Shown in pieces: positions 1 through 6,793 of a stretch of 6,794 nt of DNA (position 1 is its first letter; each line of letters starts with the position of its first letter). The position numbers and the translations under genes were made by a program. Origin of the DNA: Candidatus Kapaibacterium sp. (lineage in GTDB: Bacteria; Bacteroidota; Ignavibacteria; Kapaibacteriales; UBA961); assembly GCA_023253875.1 (NCBI GenBank), contig JALRFC010000097.1, positions 1 through 6,794 on the forward strand. The letters run 5' to 3'. The notes beneath the pieces were generated by a model that saw nothing but the letters and a program-made list of their open reading frames with translations, had not been told where the DNA came from and did no database searches.

Positions 1-59
1 AAGGATTATAGGTATTGACTTACCGAATTTCAATCGATATAACCATTGGAATCAACTAT

Positions 60-257
60 ATGTTTCTATTATTTGGCTCTATATTTCTATTGATTTCATG
101 TCATACACTTTTTGGCGGCTCAGGTCAAATTGTCAAACCGATTATTTATCCAGTATCTGTGGAAATATATGTATCGCTGGATGGGAAAGATACCAATAAT
201 ATGATTGCCGATTTAACTCTCCATTACATTCCTTTGATAGTATATTTTCAGTATTAA
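60..257 (+). pseudogene. 5' fragment of the beta-helix lipoprotein gene (signal peptide and domain start), cut off by a frameshift
   Basis: The ATG at 60 opens with a short hydrophobic segment ending in a lipobox (LISC, Cys at residue 14), followed by a short linker and the motif YVSLDGKDTNN at about 165-200. That motif is the usual first strand of secreted right-handed beta-helix proteins, where it normally leads into a P-F-x-(T/S)-I segment. Here the frame instead runs into unrelated residues and a stop at 255-257. The expected continuation (NSPLHSFDSI) is in the next frame from 203 on, so this is read as the broken front end of the following gene. A TTG at 15 is an alternative start that would add an Arg before the hydrophobic stretch; the frame is closed by TAG at 9-11. 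No strong ribosome binding site is visible for either. The export and lipidation prediction rests on the lipobox alone. Confidence 0.6.
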
Positions 258-325
258 AAAGCAAGACCAAAGAATTAGAGGGGGATATCTATTGTTCAGT
301 CAATATATCAAAAGGGAGATATGTA

Positions 326-1774
326 TTGAGTAATCCTATTGAACAATTGGAAAAAGATTTTATCATCACAGAAAACCAAAAAAGAAAACTTCATATTTCA
401 TTCATTGGACTTGAAGATTCTGTCATTTTAGATGGTACAAATATCAAAAGAGGTGGTGGATATGGCTTGATACGATTATCTGGAAGTAATACTCAAATAC
501 GAAATATCATAATTAAAAATGCGCCTTCTTTTGGTTTAGTAATCGGTCAACCCTTCGCTAGAAGTACCAATGTTCTGATTGATAATGTTTGTATCGACTC
601 TACATATTCTCATGGATTATTGATTGGAAATACTCAATCTCTTTTGGAAGATACTGTACATATCAGGAATTGTATATTTACTGAAACCAATCAAATGAAT
701 GCTGGTGGATTATCGAAACAATGGGGGAGTGCACTTAAATTATTTGGGGCAAAGCATATATTGATAGAGAACTGTCTATTCGAACATAATTGGAGTGAGG
801 CCATATCTATCAATAATAGCAATAATGTAAACATTAAAACTTCGCGATTCTTCAATAATTATGCACCCTCAGTATATTGTGATATTGCTAGAAATATCAC
901 AATTGACCAGAATGTATTTATTGCAAAGTCTGATAGCATTATGTACAAAGAAGGTAAAAGGGGAATGGTTGCTATCTTATTGAGTAATGAGGCATGGGAC
1001 CCCGCAGCAGTTTCACATATCACGTCGAATATTGATATTTTCTCAAATGTGTTTCTTGGTCAAAGCGGAGTCTTGGATATATGGGAGGGAACAGTTTCCT
1101 TTTTACAGACATCAATAGTGGAAAATGTACGATTTGCATTCAACTCTACATTTGGAATGTCAGAAGCAAATAAATCAAGCAATACAAGTATACTTTCTAC
1201 TGTATTTAGTACTCCAATACCATTTAACAGGACCATTGACAATATTTTCATTTATGGAAATGTATTTTCTGTTGATCCACAAAAATGGTCAACAAATCTT
1301 TGGTTTCGAAGTAATTCGACATTCTTGCAAAGATTCACGTTCAAGGGAAATAGATGGAATTCTGCCTTTCCTAGTATGGGAAATTTTATTCTTGATGATA
1401 GTAGAAGTTTACCTGATACATTACCTTCCAGAATATCTGAAATACTGGATTTCAAAAAGAAGATACCGTCTTTACGAGAATGTGAATATGATAATTTGGG
1501 TAGAGAAAGAGGAAAAGACTCTTCATTTGCAGGTGCATTTGAATTTACAGAGCCTTTGTCAGTAGTACAAGATTCAGATCCGCACATATCATATATCTAT
1601 TCATATTTCCCCAATGAAACATGTATCATTCCTAAACAATGGATTAATACCAAGATAGTATGTGTAGGATTGAAAGGAGAAGAAATAGTACTTGAAAATA
1701 CTGGGTCAGATTCCATGATTCGATTACCTGGAACCGGTCCATATTTCCTTTATCCTCAGAAAAATGCACCCTAG
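326..1774 (+). CDS. Right-handed parallel beta-helix repeat protein (main body; true start lies upstream across a frameshift)
   Basis: This frame carries most of a secreted beta-helix protein. Repeated short coils of the type N-x-x-I-x-x-N-x-F are visible at residues 56-64 (QIRNIIIKN), 82-90, 111-118 (VHIRNCIF), 144-152 (HILIENCLF), 167-176, 190-198 (NITIDQNVF), 235-243 (NIDIFSNVF), 266-273 and 304-314. They are spaced 20-30 residues apart, as in pectate-lyase-like and other carbohydrate-active solenoids. No catalytic residues can be assigned, so enzyme or plain surface protein both remain possible. The only usable start in this frame is the weak TTG at 326, but the frame is open from 200. 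Its translation between 203 and 325 (NSPLHSFDSI, then a Gly-Asp-Ile-Tyr strand and KGRYVL) is the normal N-terminal part of such a domain, so the gene very probably began at 60 or 15. With the frameshift repaired it would encode about 570 residues. The last 50 residues, ending GTGPYFLYPQ, form a separate small beta-rich end. The stop is shared with the opposing gene. Confidence 0.8.
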   Translation: MSNPIEQLEKDFIITENQKRKLHISFIGLEDSVILDGTNIKRGGGYGLIRLSGSNTQIRNIIIKNAPSFGLVIGQPFARSTNVLIDNVCIDSTYSHGLLIGNTQSLLEDTVHIRNCIFTETNQMNAGGLSKQWGSALKLFGAKHILIENCLFEHNWSEAISINNSNNVNIKTSRFFNNYAPSVYCDIARNITIDQNVFIAKSDSIMYKEGKRGMVAILLSNEAWDPAAVSHITSNIDIFSNVFLGQSGVLDIWEGTVSFLQTSIVENVRFAFNSTFGMSEANKSSNTSILSTVFSTPIPFNRTIDNIFIYGNVFSVDPQKWSTNLWFRSNSTFLQRFTFKGNRWNSAFPSMGNFILDDSRSLPDTLPSRISEILDFKKKIPSLRECEYDNLGRERGKDSSFAGAFEFTEPLSVVQDSDPHISYIYSYFPNETCIIPKQWINTKIVCVGLKGEEIVLENTGSDSMIRLPGTGPYFLYPQKNAP

Positions 1775-2448
1775 TTGAATAATCTCCTCAGTATTCTCTG
1801 GAAGCCATGAATATATTTTATGGTTCTAGCCAATACTATATCCCAAAATCCAATACATGTAGTATTTAGAAATAATACATCAAAATGTGTTTTTCTTGAA
1901 AAGACTATACATGCAAATCCAAGTGACTTCATTCTGGAGATGATATCAAGAACATCTTGTTCCATATTCATTTCAGGGATGAAATCATGAAATTCCACTG
2001 TGATTTGTTTAATGGATTTCAGCAATTCATCCGACATTCCTCTAAATACAGCAATTTCAGCTCCTTCAATATCCATTTTCAAAGCATCTATTCTTGGTAT
2101 TCCATAGATGTGTAAAAAGGAAGGAATAGAAATCGTCGGAACTTCTATTGTTGATGTGAATGCATCATTTGTACGAATCAGAGAATTTGATTCAGGATTG
2201 GAAGATAGGTGAAATGACATCATTCCATCTTTATCAGAAGCTGCATAGTGATATGTGTGAATGTTCTGTGTTTTTGGAATGGAAGCATACAATGCAGGCA
2301 TTGCTTCAATTACATGACAAGTACAATGATATTGATTGCTGATTATTGAACTGAATTCTCCTTTATGACCGCCGAGATCTAGGACAATGCTTTCGGAATT
2401 CAATATGCCATCATGGATATGATGGCCTCTGATACAAGGAAAAGCCAT
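1771..2448 (-). CDS. FkbM family SAM-dependent methyltransferase
   Basis: The 225-residue product has the class I SAM-binding motif VLDLGGHKGEFS at residues 22-33, an acidic residue after the second strand (VIEAMP, E48), and the family signature LKMDIEGAE at 123-131 followed by VEFHDF at 151-156. These are the hallmarks of FkbM methyltransferases, which O-methylate sugars, polyketides and other small molecules and are common in polysaccharide and glycan gene clusters. The substrate cannot be told from the sequence. The C-terminus (about 205-225) is basic and hydrophobic (IKYIHGFQRILRRLF), perhaps membrane-associating. The ATG at 2446-2448 is the only good start, because an in-frame stop lies five codons upstream (2461-2463). 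There is no clear Shine-Dalgarno. The gene stands alone on the - strand, diverges from the PBP operon and converges on the beta-helix gene with overlapping stops. A perfect inverted repeat sits just inside the start. Confidence 0.9.
   Translation of the reverse strand: MAFPCIRGHHIHDGILNSESIVLDLGGHKGEFSSIISNQYHCTCHVIEAMPALYASIPKTQNIHTYHYAASDKDGMMSFHLSSNPESNSLIRTNDAFTSTIEVPTISIPSFLHIYGIPRIDALKMDIEGAEIAVFRGMSDELLKSIKQITVEFHDFIPEMNMEQDVLDIISRMKSLGFACIVFSRKTHFDVLFLNTTCIGFWDIVLARTIKYIHGFQRILRRLFN
2407..2426. repeat. Perfect 8-bp inverted repeat with 4-nt loop inside the methyltransferase start
   Basis: GCCATCAT (2407-2414) and ATGATGGC (2419-2426) are exact reverse complements separated by GGAT. 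In the methyltransferase mRNA the hairpin falls about 20 nt after the start codon, in the codons for GHHIHDG. It is not followed by a U tract, so it is not a terminator. It could affect translation initiation or be coincidental to the His codons. Confidence 0.55.
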
Positions 2449-2479
2449 GGAACTGTCTAATTATGAAAAAAGAACCGTG

Positions 2480-2487
2480 TAAAGTTA
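2480..2487 (-). promoter_or_regulatory. Candidate -7 box for the methyltransferase gene
   Basis: Read on the - strand this is TAACTTTA, one mismatch from the Bacteroidota -7 consensus TAnnTTTG. A TTG lies about 20 nt upstream (near 2507-2509), roughly where the -33 TTTG is expected. It would give a leader of about 25 nt. In AT-rich DNA such matches arise easily, so this is only a candidate. Confidence 0.2.
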
Positions 2488-2564
2488 GCGGTAATTCAAA
2501 GATTCACCAAGGAAAGAACTTCCAAACGAGGATTACCCCTATGAAGTCTCTCGATGCTTTTTTG

Positions 2565-2572
2565 TAATTTTG
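2565..2572 (+). promoter_or_regulatory. Candidate -7 box for the PBP operon
   Basis: TAATTTTG matches the Bacteroidota TAnnTTTG consensus exactly, about 43 nt before the PBP ATG, but no TTTG is visible at the usual -33 distance. A TATATT at 2577-2582 could instead be a sigma70-like -10, with only a poor -35. Either would serve the three-gene operon downstream. Confidence 0.25.
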
Positions 2573-2614
2573 CCACTATATTCGGGCACTTAGAATCATG
2601 TCGGAAAATTGTAT

Positions 2615-4756
2615 ATGACTGTAAAGAAATTCCTTTTGATGAGCATCGGGGCAATACTTTTTGTGGTATTGGGGATGACATTCTATATCAATATGTTTAT
2701 TGTAGATGAATTACCTTCATTTGATCAACTAGAAAATCCACCGCAGGAATTGGCTACAAAAGTACTGAGTGCTGATGGCAAGATTCTCGATATGTTTTTC
2801 ATAAAAAAACGCTCTTCCATTCCATATGACAGTATTCCAAAGGATGTCATTAATGCATTGATAGCTACCGAAGACCGTGCATTTTATGATCATTGGGGAA
2901 TTCATCCAATGCGAATTGCAAAGGCTTTCATAAAAAATATCATTGCATTCAGGGCAAAAGAAGGTGCCTCTACTTTGTCCCAACAACTTGCCAGAAATCT
3001 CTTTCTCAATCGTGAAGTCAGTATCACACGAAAGCTTAAGGAAGCAATCACAGCCGTAAAAATAGAACAGACATATACCAAAAAAGAAATTCTTGAATTG
3101 TATTGCAATACAGTGTATTTCGGAAAAGGAGCATATGGTATTCAAGTGGCATCTGAATTGTATTTCAAAAAGACACCACTTCAATTAACCACGGCAGAAT
3201 GTGCGTATTTGATTGCATTATTGAAAGGACCCGAAAACTATTCAGCCATCGGCAATTATGAAAAAGCATTGAAGAGAAGGAATCTTGTATTATCTATGAT
3301 GGCTGATATGGGCTTTCTTGAAGAGGATCAATATAATGCATCCCTTATACAACCAATATTTCTGAATCGCGGAAGACTTGGGATGAAGGATGAATCTATT
3401 GCACCTCATTTTGTTGAAATGATTCGACAGGCATTAGAGAAAGATGATCAATTCAATTTACAAGACAATAATCTATACCGAGATGGTTTGGTGATTTTCA
3501 CCACATTAGATTCTCGCATTCAGCAAGCTGCTAATGAAGCTGTTCAGGAGCATCTTGCCGGTTTTCAAGAGACATTCAGAAAGAATTGGGGCTGGAAAGG
3601 AAAACAAAAACTGCTCAATTCTCTTATTAAACAAGCGGTCATGGAAAAGCCGGAATATCTCAGCTTGACAGATCCTGCCAAAAAAGAATTCATGATTCAG
3701 CAGGCGATGAAAAACCAAGCATTCATTGATTCTGTGAAACGAAAAGCAACCACTATCCAAACTGGTGTGAATGTTATTGATCCAATGACCGGACATATAC
3801 TGGCAATGGTTGGTTCATCACCGGAGGGTTTAGCCTTGGCCGGTGATTCCAGATATACATTAAACCATGCAGTGCAAATCAAACGACAACCGGGTTCATC
3901 TTTCAAGCCTTTTGTCTATGCAAGTGCAATGTTGAATGGACTCACCCCTGAAACCGCAATTGAAAGTGGTCCCTTTTCCTATACTTTGCCCTCCGGAGGA
4001 GTGTGGAGTCCCGGTGGATCTTCCAGTGGACCAATTTCGCTTGCAGGTGGGTTGCGCTATTCTATCAATACAGTTGCAGCTCGTTTGATAACAGAGCATA
4101 CATCGCCTTCTGAAGTCATAGCTTTAGCACATCGCATGGGTATTAAATCAGAATTGGATCCATTCCCAACAATTGCACTTGGTGCTGAAGAAGTGACACC
4201 ACTAGAAATGACGTCCGCATTTGGGACATTTTTAAATCATGGAATTAGCATCGCTCCTGTGTTTATTCAAAGAATTGAAGATAAACGTGGAAAAATCATT
4301 TATCAAAGGAGCAGACAGGTAGATTTGGTTGATGCACTCAGACCTGATGTGGCAAAATCTATGGTAAAAATGATGCGTGGTGTGGTTACCGGAGGTACAG
4401 CATCTTCCATTCGATCATTTTTTTCTTATGATGCTGCCGGAAAAACAGGAACGACAAATGATTATGCAGATGCATGGTTTGTTGGTCTTACTCCACAATT
4501 GGCAGCAGGAGTATGGGTAGGCTTTGATGATATGCGCATCAAATTCACCGGATGGTATGGTCAAGGTGGAAAAGCCGCAGCACCTATTTGGGGTAGAATG
4601 ATGCAAAAAGTGTATTCCACTCCAGGCATACAGTATAGATTGAAAAGCTTTGGATTTACTCCTGCAGATTCTTCAGAAATATCTGATTCAAAAGAGCTGA
4701 TTGAAGAAAATGCAATACCAAAGAACAAACAACAACAGAATCAGGAATTTCAATGA
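2615..4756 (+). CDS. mrcA: Class A penicillin-binding protein 1A (bifunctional peptidoglycan glycosyltransferase/transpeptidase)
   Basis: This 713-residue enzyme polymerises lipid II into glycan strands and cross-links the peptides in the periplasm, anchored by one N-terminal membrane segment (residues 6-28). The GT51 glycosyltransferase domain shows EDRAFYDHWG (catalytic E86), GASTLSQQLARN (117-128), RKLKE (second Glu, E143) and KKEILELYCNTVYFG (156-170). The transpeptidase domain shows SSFK (nucleophile S428, K431), SIN (483-485) and KTGT (610-613), so both activities should be intact. Cys164 sits where the family usually has Leu in LYLN. The C-terminus is a short polar, Gln-rich tail. The length is near that of compact PBP1A homologues and shorter than the E. 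coli protein. The ATG at 2615 is preferred over TTG at 2609 because it follows GGAAAA at a suitable distance. The ATG also overlaps the stop of a tiny upstream frame. The stop overlaps the start of the next gene by ATGA. The symbol is by family membership, not proven orthology. Confidence 0.95.
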   Translation: MTVKKFLLMSIGAILFVVLGMTFYINMFIVDELPSFDQLENPPQELATKVLSADGKILDMFFIKKRSSIPYDSIPKDVINALIATEDRAFYDHWGIHPMRIAKAFIKNIIAFRAKEGASTLSQQLARNLFLNREVSITRKLKEAITAVKIEQTYTKKEILELYCNTVYFGKGAYGIQVASELYFKKTPLQLTTAECAYLIALLKGPENYSAIGNYEKALKRRNLVLSMMADMGFLEEDQYNASLIQPIFLNRGRLGMKDESIAPHFVEMIRQALEKDDQFNLQDNNLYRDGLVIFTTLDSRIQQAANEAVQEHLAGFQETFRKNWGWKGKQKLLNSLIKQAVMEKPEYLSLTDPAKKEFMIQQAMKNQAFIDSVKRKATTIQTGVNVIDPMTGHILAMVGSSPEGLALAGDSRYTLNHAVQIKRQPGSSFKPFVYASAMLNGLTPETAIESGPFSYTLPSGGVWSPGGSSSGPISLAGGLRYSINTVAARLITEHTSPSEVIALAHRMGIKSELDPFPTIALGAEEVTPLEMTSAFGTFLNHGISIAPVFIQRIEDKRGKIIYQRSRQVDLVDALRPDVAKSMVKMMRGVVTGGTASSIRSFFSYDAAGKTGTTNDYADAWFVGLTPQLAAGVWVGFDDMRIKFTGWYGQGGKAAAPIWGRMMQKVYSTPGIQYRLKSFGFTPADSSEISDSKELIEENAIPKNKQQQNQEFQ

Positions 4757-5418
4757 TGAATCTTTCTAATCATGAATATTTCAATGTAAATGATGGTAGG
4801 CAAATCTCAGTAGGTACTTTTTATTGCATAGGTAGAAATTATTCCGCTCATGCCAGAGAAATGGGTGCTTCAGTTCCGGATAAACCACTCGTTTTTCTTA
4901 AGCCACGCACTGCATATATTCCTTTTGAGAATGCCACTCTGACATGTCCATCCTTTTCAAATGAAATGCATCATGAGGTGGAAATTGCCATTGTGATTGG
5001 TGATGATATTCCATTGGGTGTTCAGAATGGTTTTGAGAAATATATCGCAGGGTATGGCATTGCATTGGATCTTACATTGCGTGATATTCAATCAATTGCC
5101 AAGCAAAAAGGTGAGCCTTGGGCAATCAGCAAAGGTTTTGCCGGATCAGCTCCGGTATCTACCATTTTCCCAATGGAATCATATCCACATTGTACATTTT
5201 CACTGAATATCAATGGAGAATTGCGTCAAAAAGGTGACACAACTATGATGGAACGGTCCTTCGAAGAACTCATCGCTTATTGTCATTCCATTTTTCATCT
5301 CAAAGCAGGTGATTGTATACTCACGGGAACTCCTGAAGGAGTTGGCCCATTATATTCGGGTGATGTCATTACTGCCGAGATTCAAGATGTTTTGACCACA
5401 CAATGCACTATTGCCTAA
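4753..5418 (+). CDS. Fumarylacetoacetate hydrolase (FAH) family protein, acylpyruvase/FAHD1-like
   Basis: The 221-residue protein is a single FAH domain of the short, FAHD1/YcgM-like type, whose members hydrolyse acylpyruvates or decarboxylate oxaloacetate in the cytoplasm using a divalent metal. Visible features are GRNYSAHAREMG near residues 27-38 (His33 in the lid region), FLKPRTAY, the metal ligands in HHEVEIAIVIG (E75, E77) and ALDLTLRDIQ (D106), SKGFAGSAP, and TGTPEGVGPLYSGDV near the end. All expected metal ligands are present. Two ATG codons stand in tandem (4753 and 4756); the first overlaps the PBP stop. AGGA at 4743-4746 is a plausible ribosome binding site for either. Translational coupling to the PBP gene is likely, although a functional link to cell wall synthesis is not obvious. 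The exact substrate cannot be decided from sequence. Confidence 0.92.
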   Translation: MMNLSNHEYFNVNDGRQISVGTFYCIGRNYSAHAREMGASVPDKPLVFLKPRTAYIPFENATLTCPSFSNEMHHEVEIAIVIGDDIPLGVQNGFEKYIAGYGIALDLTLRDIQSIAKQKGEPWAISKGFAGSAPVSTIFPMESYPHCTFSLNINGELRQKGDTTMMERSFEELIAYCHSIFHLKAGDCILTGTPEGVGPLYSGDVITAEIQDVLTTQCTIA

Positions 5419-5427
5419 GAAAGAGAA
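5417..5427 (+). promoter_or_regulatory. Purine-rich ribosome binding site that sets the start of the lipoprotein
   Basis: AAGAAAGAGAA ends 7 nt before the ATG at 5435. It supports that ATG over the TTG at 5411, which would overlap the preceding gene and put eight extra polar residues before the signal peptide. Confidence 0.45.
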
Positions 5428-5434
5428 TCACTTC

Positions 5435-6793
5435 ATGAATTTCAACATACCTATCCATTTCATTTGTATCATATCCTTTTTCCTCATTGGATGTTCGAGT
5501 CTCACCAATATGGGTGGGATAGATGAAATGATCACAAGAACAGAAAAGGATATCTATACGAGAACTCTGCGAGATACCACAATCATCGATGCAGTAAGAA
5601 ATGCTCCTGGTCAGAGAGACAATGGTATCGTCTATCCAACCTCTCGTATTGTTGAAATGCGCAGAGATGTCATGCAGGTAGATTCTACCACCACAAGAGA
5701 TTATCCAAATTTTATCCGGATTGGTTTATTGGAAACCATTGGAATTGTTGGCGGTGGGTCGATGCAGAATTCCCTCAATGGTGGACTCTTCGGGATTTTT
5801 GGGTATTTCAATCGGGATTATGATAATCGTAGAGCTCCTTCAACAAGCAATATTTTCCCCGGAGCGATTTATAGACTTGGCATCATGGAAAAAAGACTCC
5901 GTTGGTTTAATGATGATCCTGATTGGACATTGGGAACACATTATTATGAGTCTATCATCGGTGACAATACATTCAATAATTCTCTCACCGGTATTGCTCC
6001 GATCTATATTCGCAAACGTTTCTTTTTCAAAGAAACAATACCATATGTAGCAGTCACTCCATCCATTGGATTTTCGCTCTTTCCTGATCCTTATGTAAAT
6101 ATCAGTGTTTCTGGTGATTTGGGTTCGATTGGCGGTATGAATCTTCGAACCTATATTGGTGTGGCTATTCCTTTCATAGCAAAAAATTATATTCCTTATG
6201 CCGGGATTGGTACTTCCTTTCTTGATTTTCTTAATAGGGTTCCTGAGACCGAAAAAGAGTGGAAATATCATGAACATTCCGGCTGGCAAATTGGTTTGGC
6301 ATCGGTCATGGGCGCTTTTTCCAATGCTGAAAAACCATTTTTTGATCCCAATACAAATACTCCATTCAAAGGTATCATTGCCAGACTTGCTCCAACTTCA
6401 ATGTTTATTCCACTTGGAAATAACAAATTCACGCTGGGTACATCGCTTGTTAATTTTCTACTCTTTGGAAATAGCGAAGGCGGAATTGGAATTTTACCGA
6501 TGAGAATCGGGTATTGGCAAAATGTCATTTCGGATGATGCAGTGGTAGAGCCATTTCTTGAATACAATTATTATCCAACGAATATGGTACATATGGGTGC
6601 CAAATTATCATTCCGCATCAGCAAGCAAATCAATGCCTTTTTGCAAGCGGGATATTCTTCCGGCTCACAAATTGCTCAACTCCAAAGTACATTCAATACA
6701 CTTCGAGATTTTGATATCTATTATATCGGCTTGGGAATTGGCTTATATGATAGAATATTCTACAAGGACGAATTGCGCTATGGCAAAAAATAA
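5435..6793 (+). CDS. Uncharacterised lipoprotein with a beta-rich, outer-membrane-barrel-like body
   Basis: I do not recognise a named family. The 452-residue product begins with a lipoprotein signal peptide whose lipobox is LIGC (Cys20), followed by Ser-Ser. A polar segment to about residue 85 (with RDNGIVYPTSRIVEMRRD) follows. The remainder is rich in alternating hydrophobic/polar strands with Gly and aromatic residues at strand ends (for example YIGVAIPFIAKNYIPYAGIG and the C-terminal YYIGLGIGLYDRIFY). This pattern fits a transmembrane barrel or a barrel-like sheet at the outer membrane, but it is a judgement by eye. No TonB box, plug domain or OmpA peptidoglycan-binding motif is visible. 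The gene starts 16 bp after the FAH-family gene and is the third member of the probable operon. Its stop ends one base before the window does. An envelope role beside the PBP is possible but unproven. Confidence 0.75.
   Translation: MNFNIPIHFICIISFFLIGCSSLTNMGGIDEMITRTEKDIYTRTLRDTTIIDAVRNAPGQRDNGIVYPTSRIVEMRRDVMQVDSTTTRDYPNFIRIGLLETIGIVGGGSMQNSLNGGLFGIFGYFNRDYDNRRAPSTSNIFPGAIYRLGIMEKRLRWFNDDPDWTLGTHYYESIIGDNTFNNSLTGIAPIYIRKRFFFKETIPYVAVTPSIGFSLFPDPYVNISVSGDLGSIGGMNLRTYIGVAIPFIAKNYIPYAGIGTSFLDFLNRVPETEKEWKYHEHSGWQIGLASVMGAFSNAEKPFFDPNTNTPFKGIIARLAPTSMFIPLGNNKFTLGTSLVNFLLFGNSEGGIGILPMRIGYWQNVISDDAVVEPFLEYNYYPTNMVHMGAKLSFRISKQINAFLQAGYSSGSQIAQLQSTFNTLRDFDIYYIGLGIGLYDRIFYKDELRYGKK

Larger units (their letters stand above)
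2449..2614. other. Divergent intergenic region between the methyltransferase and PBP genes
   Basis: These 166 bases separate the two divergent starts and must hold the promoters for both unless transcription enters from elsewhere. On the + strand there is a 34-codon open frame (2463-2567, MKKEPCKVSG...) and a six-codon ATG frame (2598-2618, MSENCI) whose TGA overlaps the PBP start as ATGA; neither looks like a conserved gene. On the - strand an open frame ending at 2496 has natural-looking composition and may be a remnant. No tRNA, riboswitch or terminator structure was recognised by eye. Confidence 0.5.

Noticed and set aside
1..18. Possible end of an upstream + strand gene (KDYRY then TGA at 16-18)
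   Set aside because: Only five codons are inside the window, which is too few to support a gene.
1252..1587. Antisense open frame of 111 codons within the beta-helix gene
   Set aside because: It lies opposite a clear beta-helix coding frame and has no domain-like features.
1740..1800. Search for a bidirectional terminator at the convergent gene ends
   Set aside because: No GC-rich stem with a T tract is visible on either strand.
2511..2523. Small inverted repeat GGAA...TTCC in the intergenic region
   Set aside because: A four-base stem is too weak to be called a terminator or operator.
2463..2567. 34-codon + strand open frame MKKEPCKVSG... between the divergent genes
   Set aside because: No ribosome binding site, no recognisable sequence, and such lengths arise by chance; noted only as intergenic content.
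5840..6289. Antisense open frame of 149 codons within the lipoprotein gene
   Set aside because: Biased composition typical of a shadow frame; the + strand frame has a signal peptide and fits the operon.
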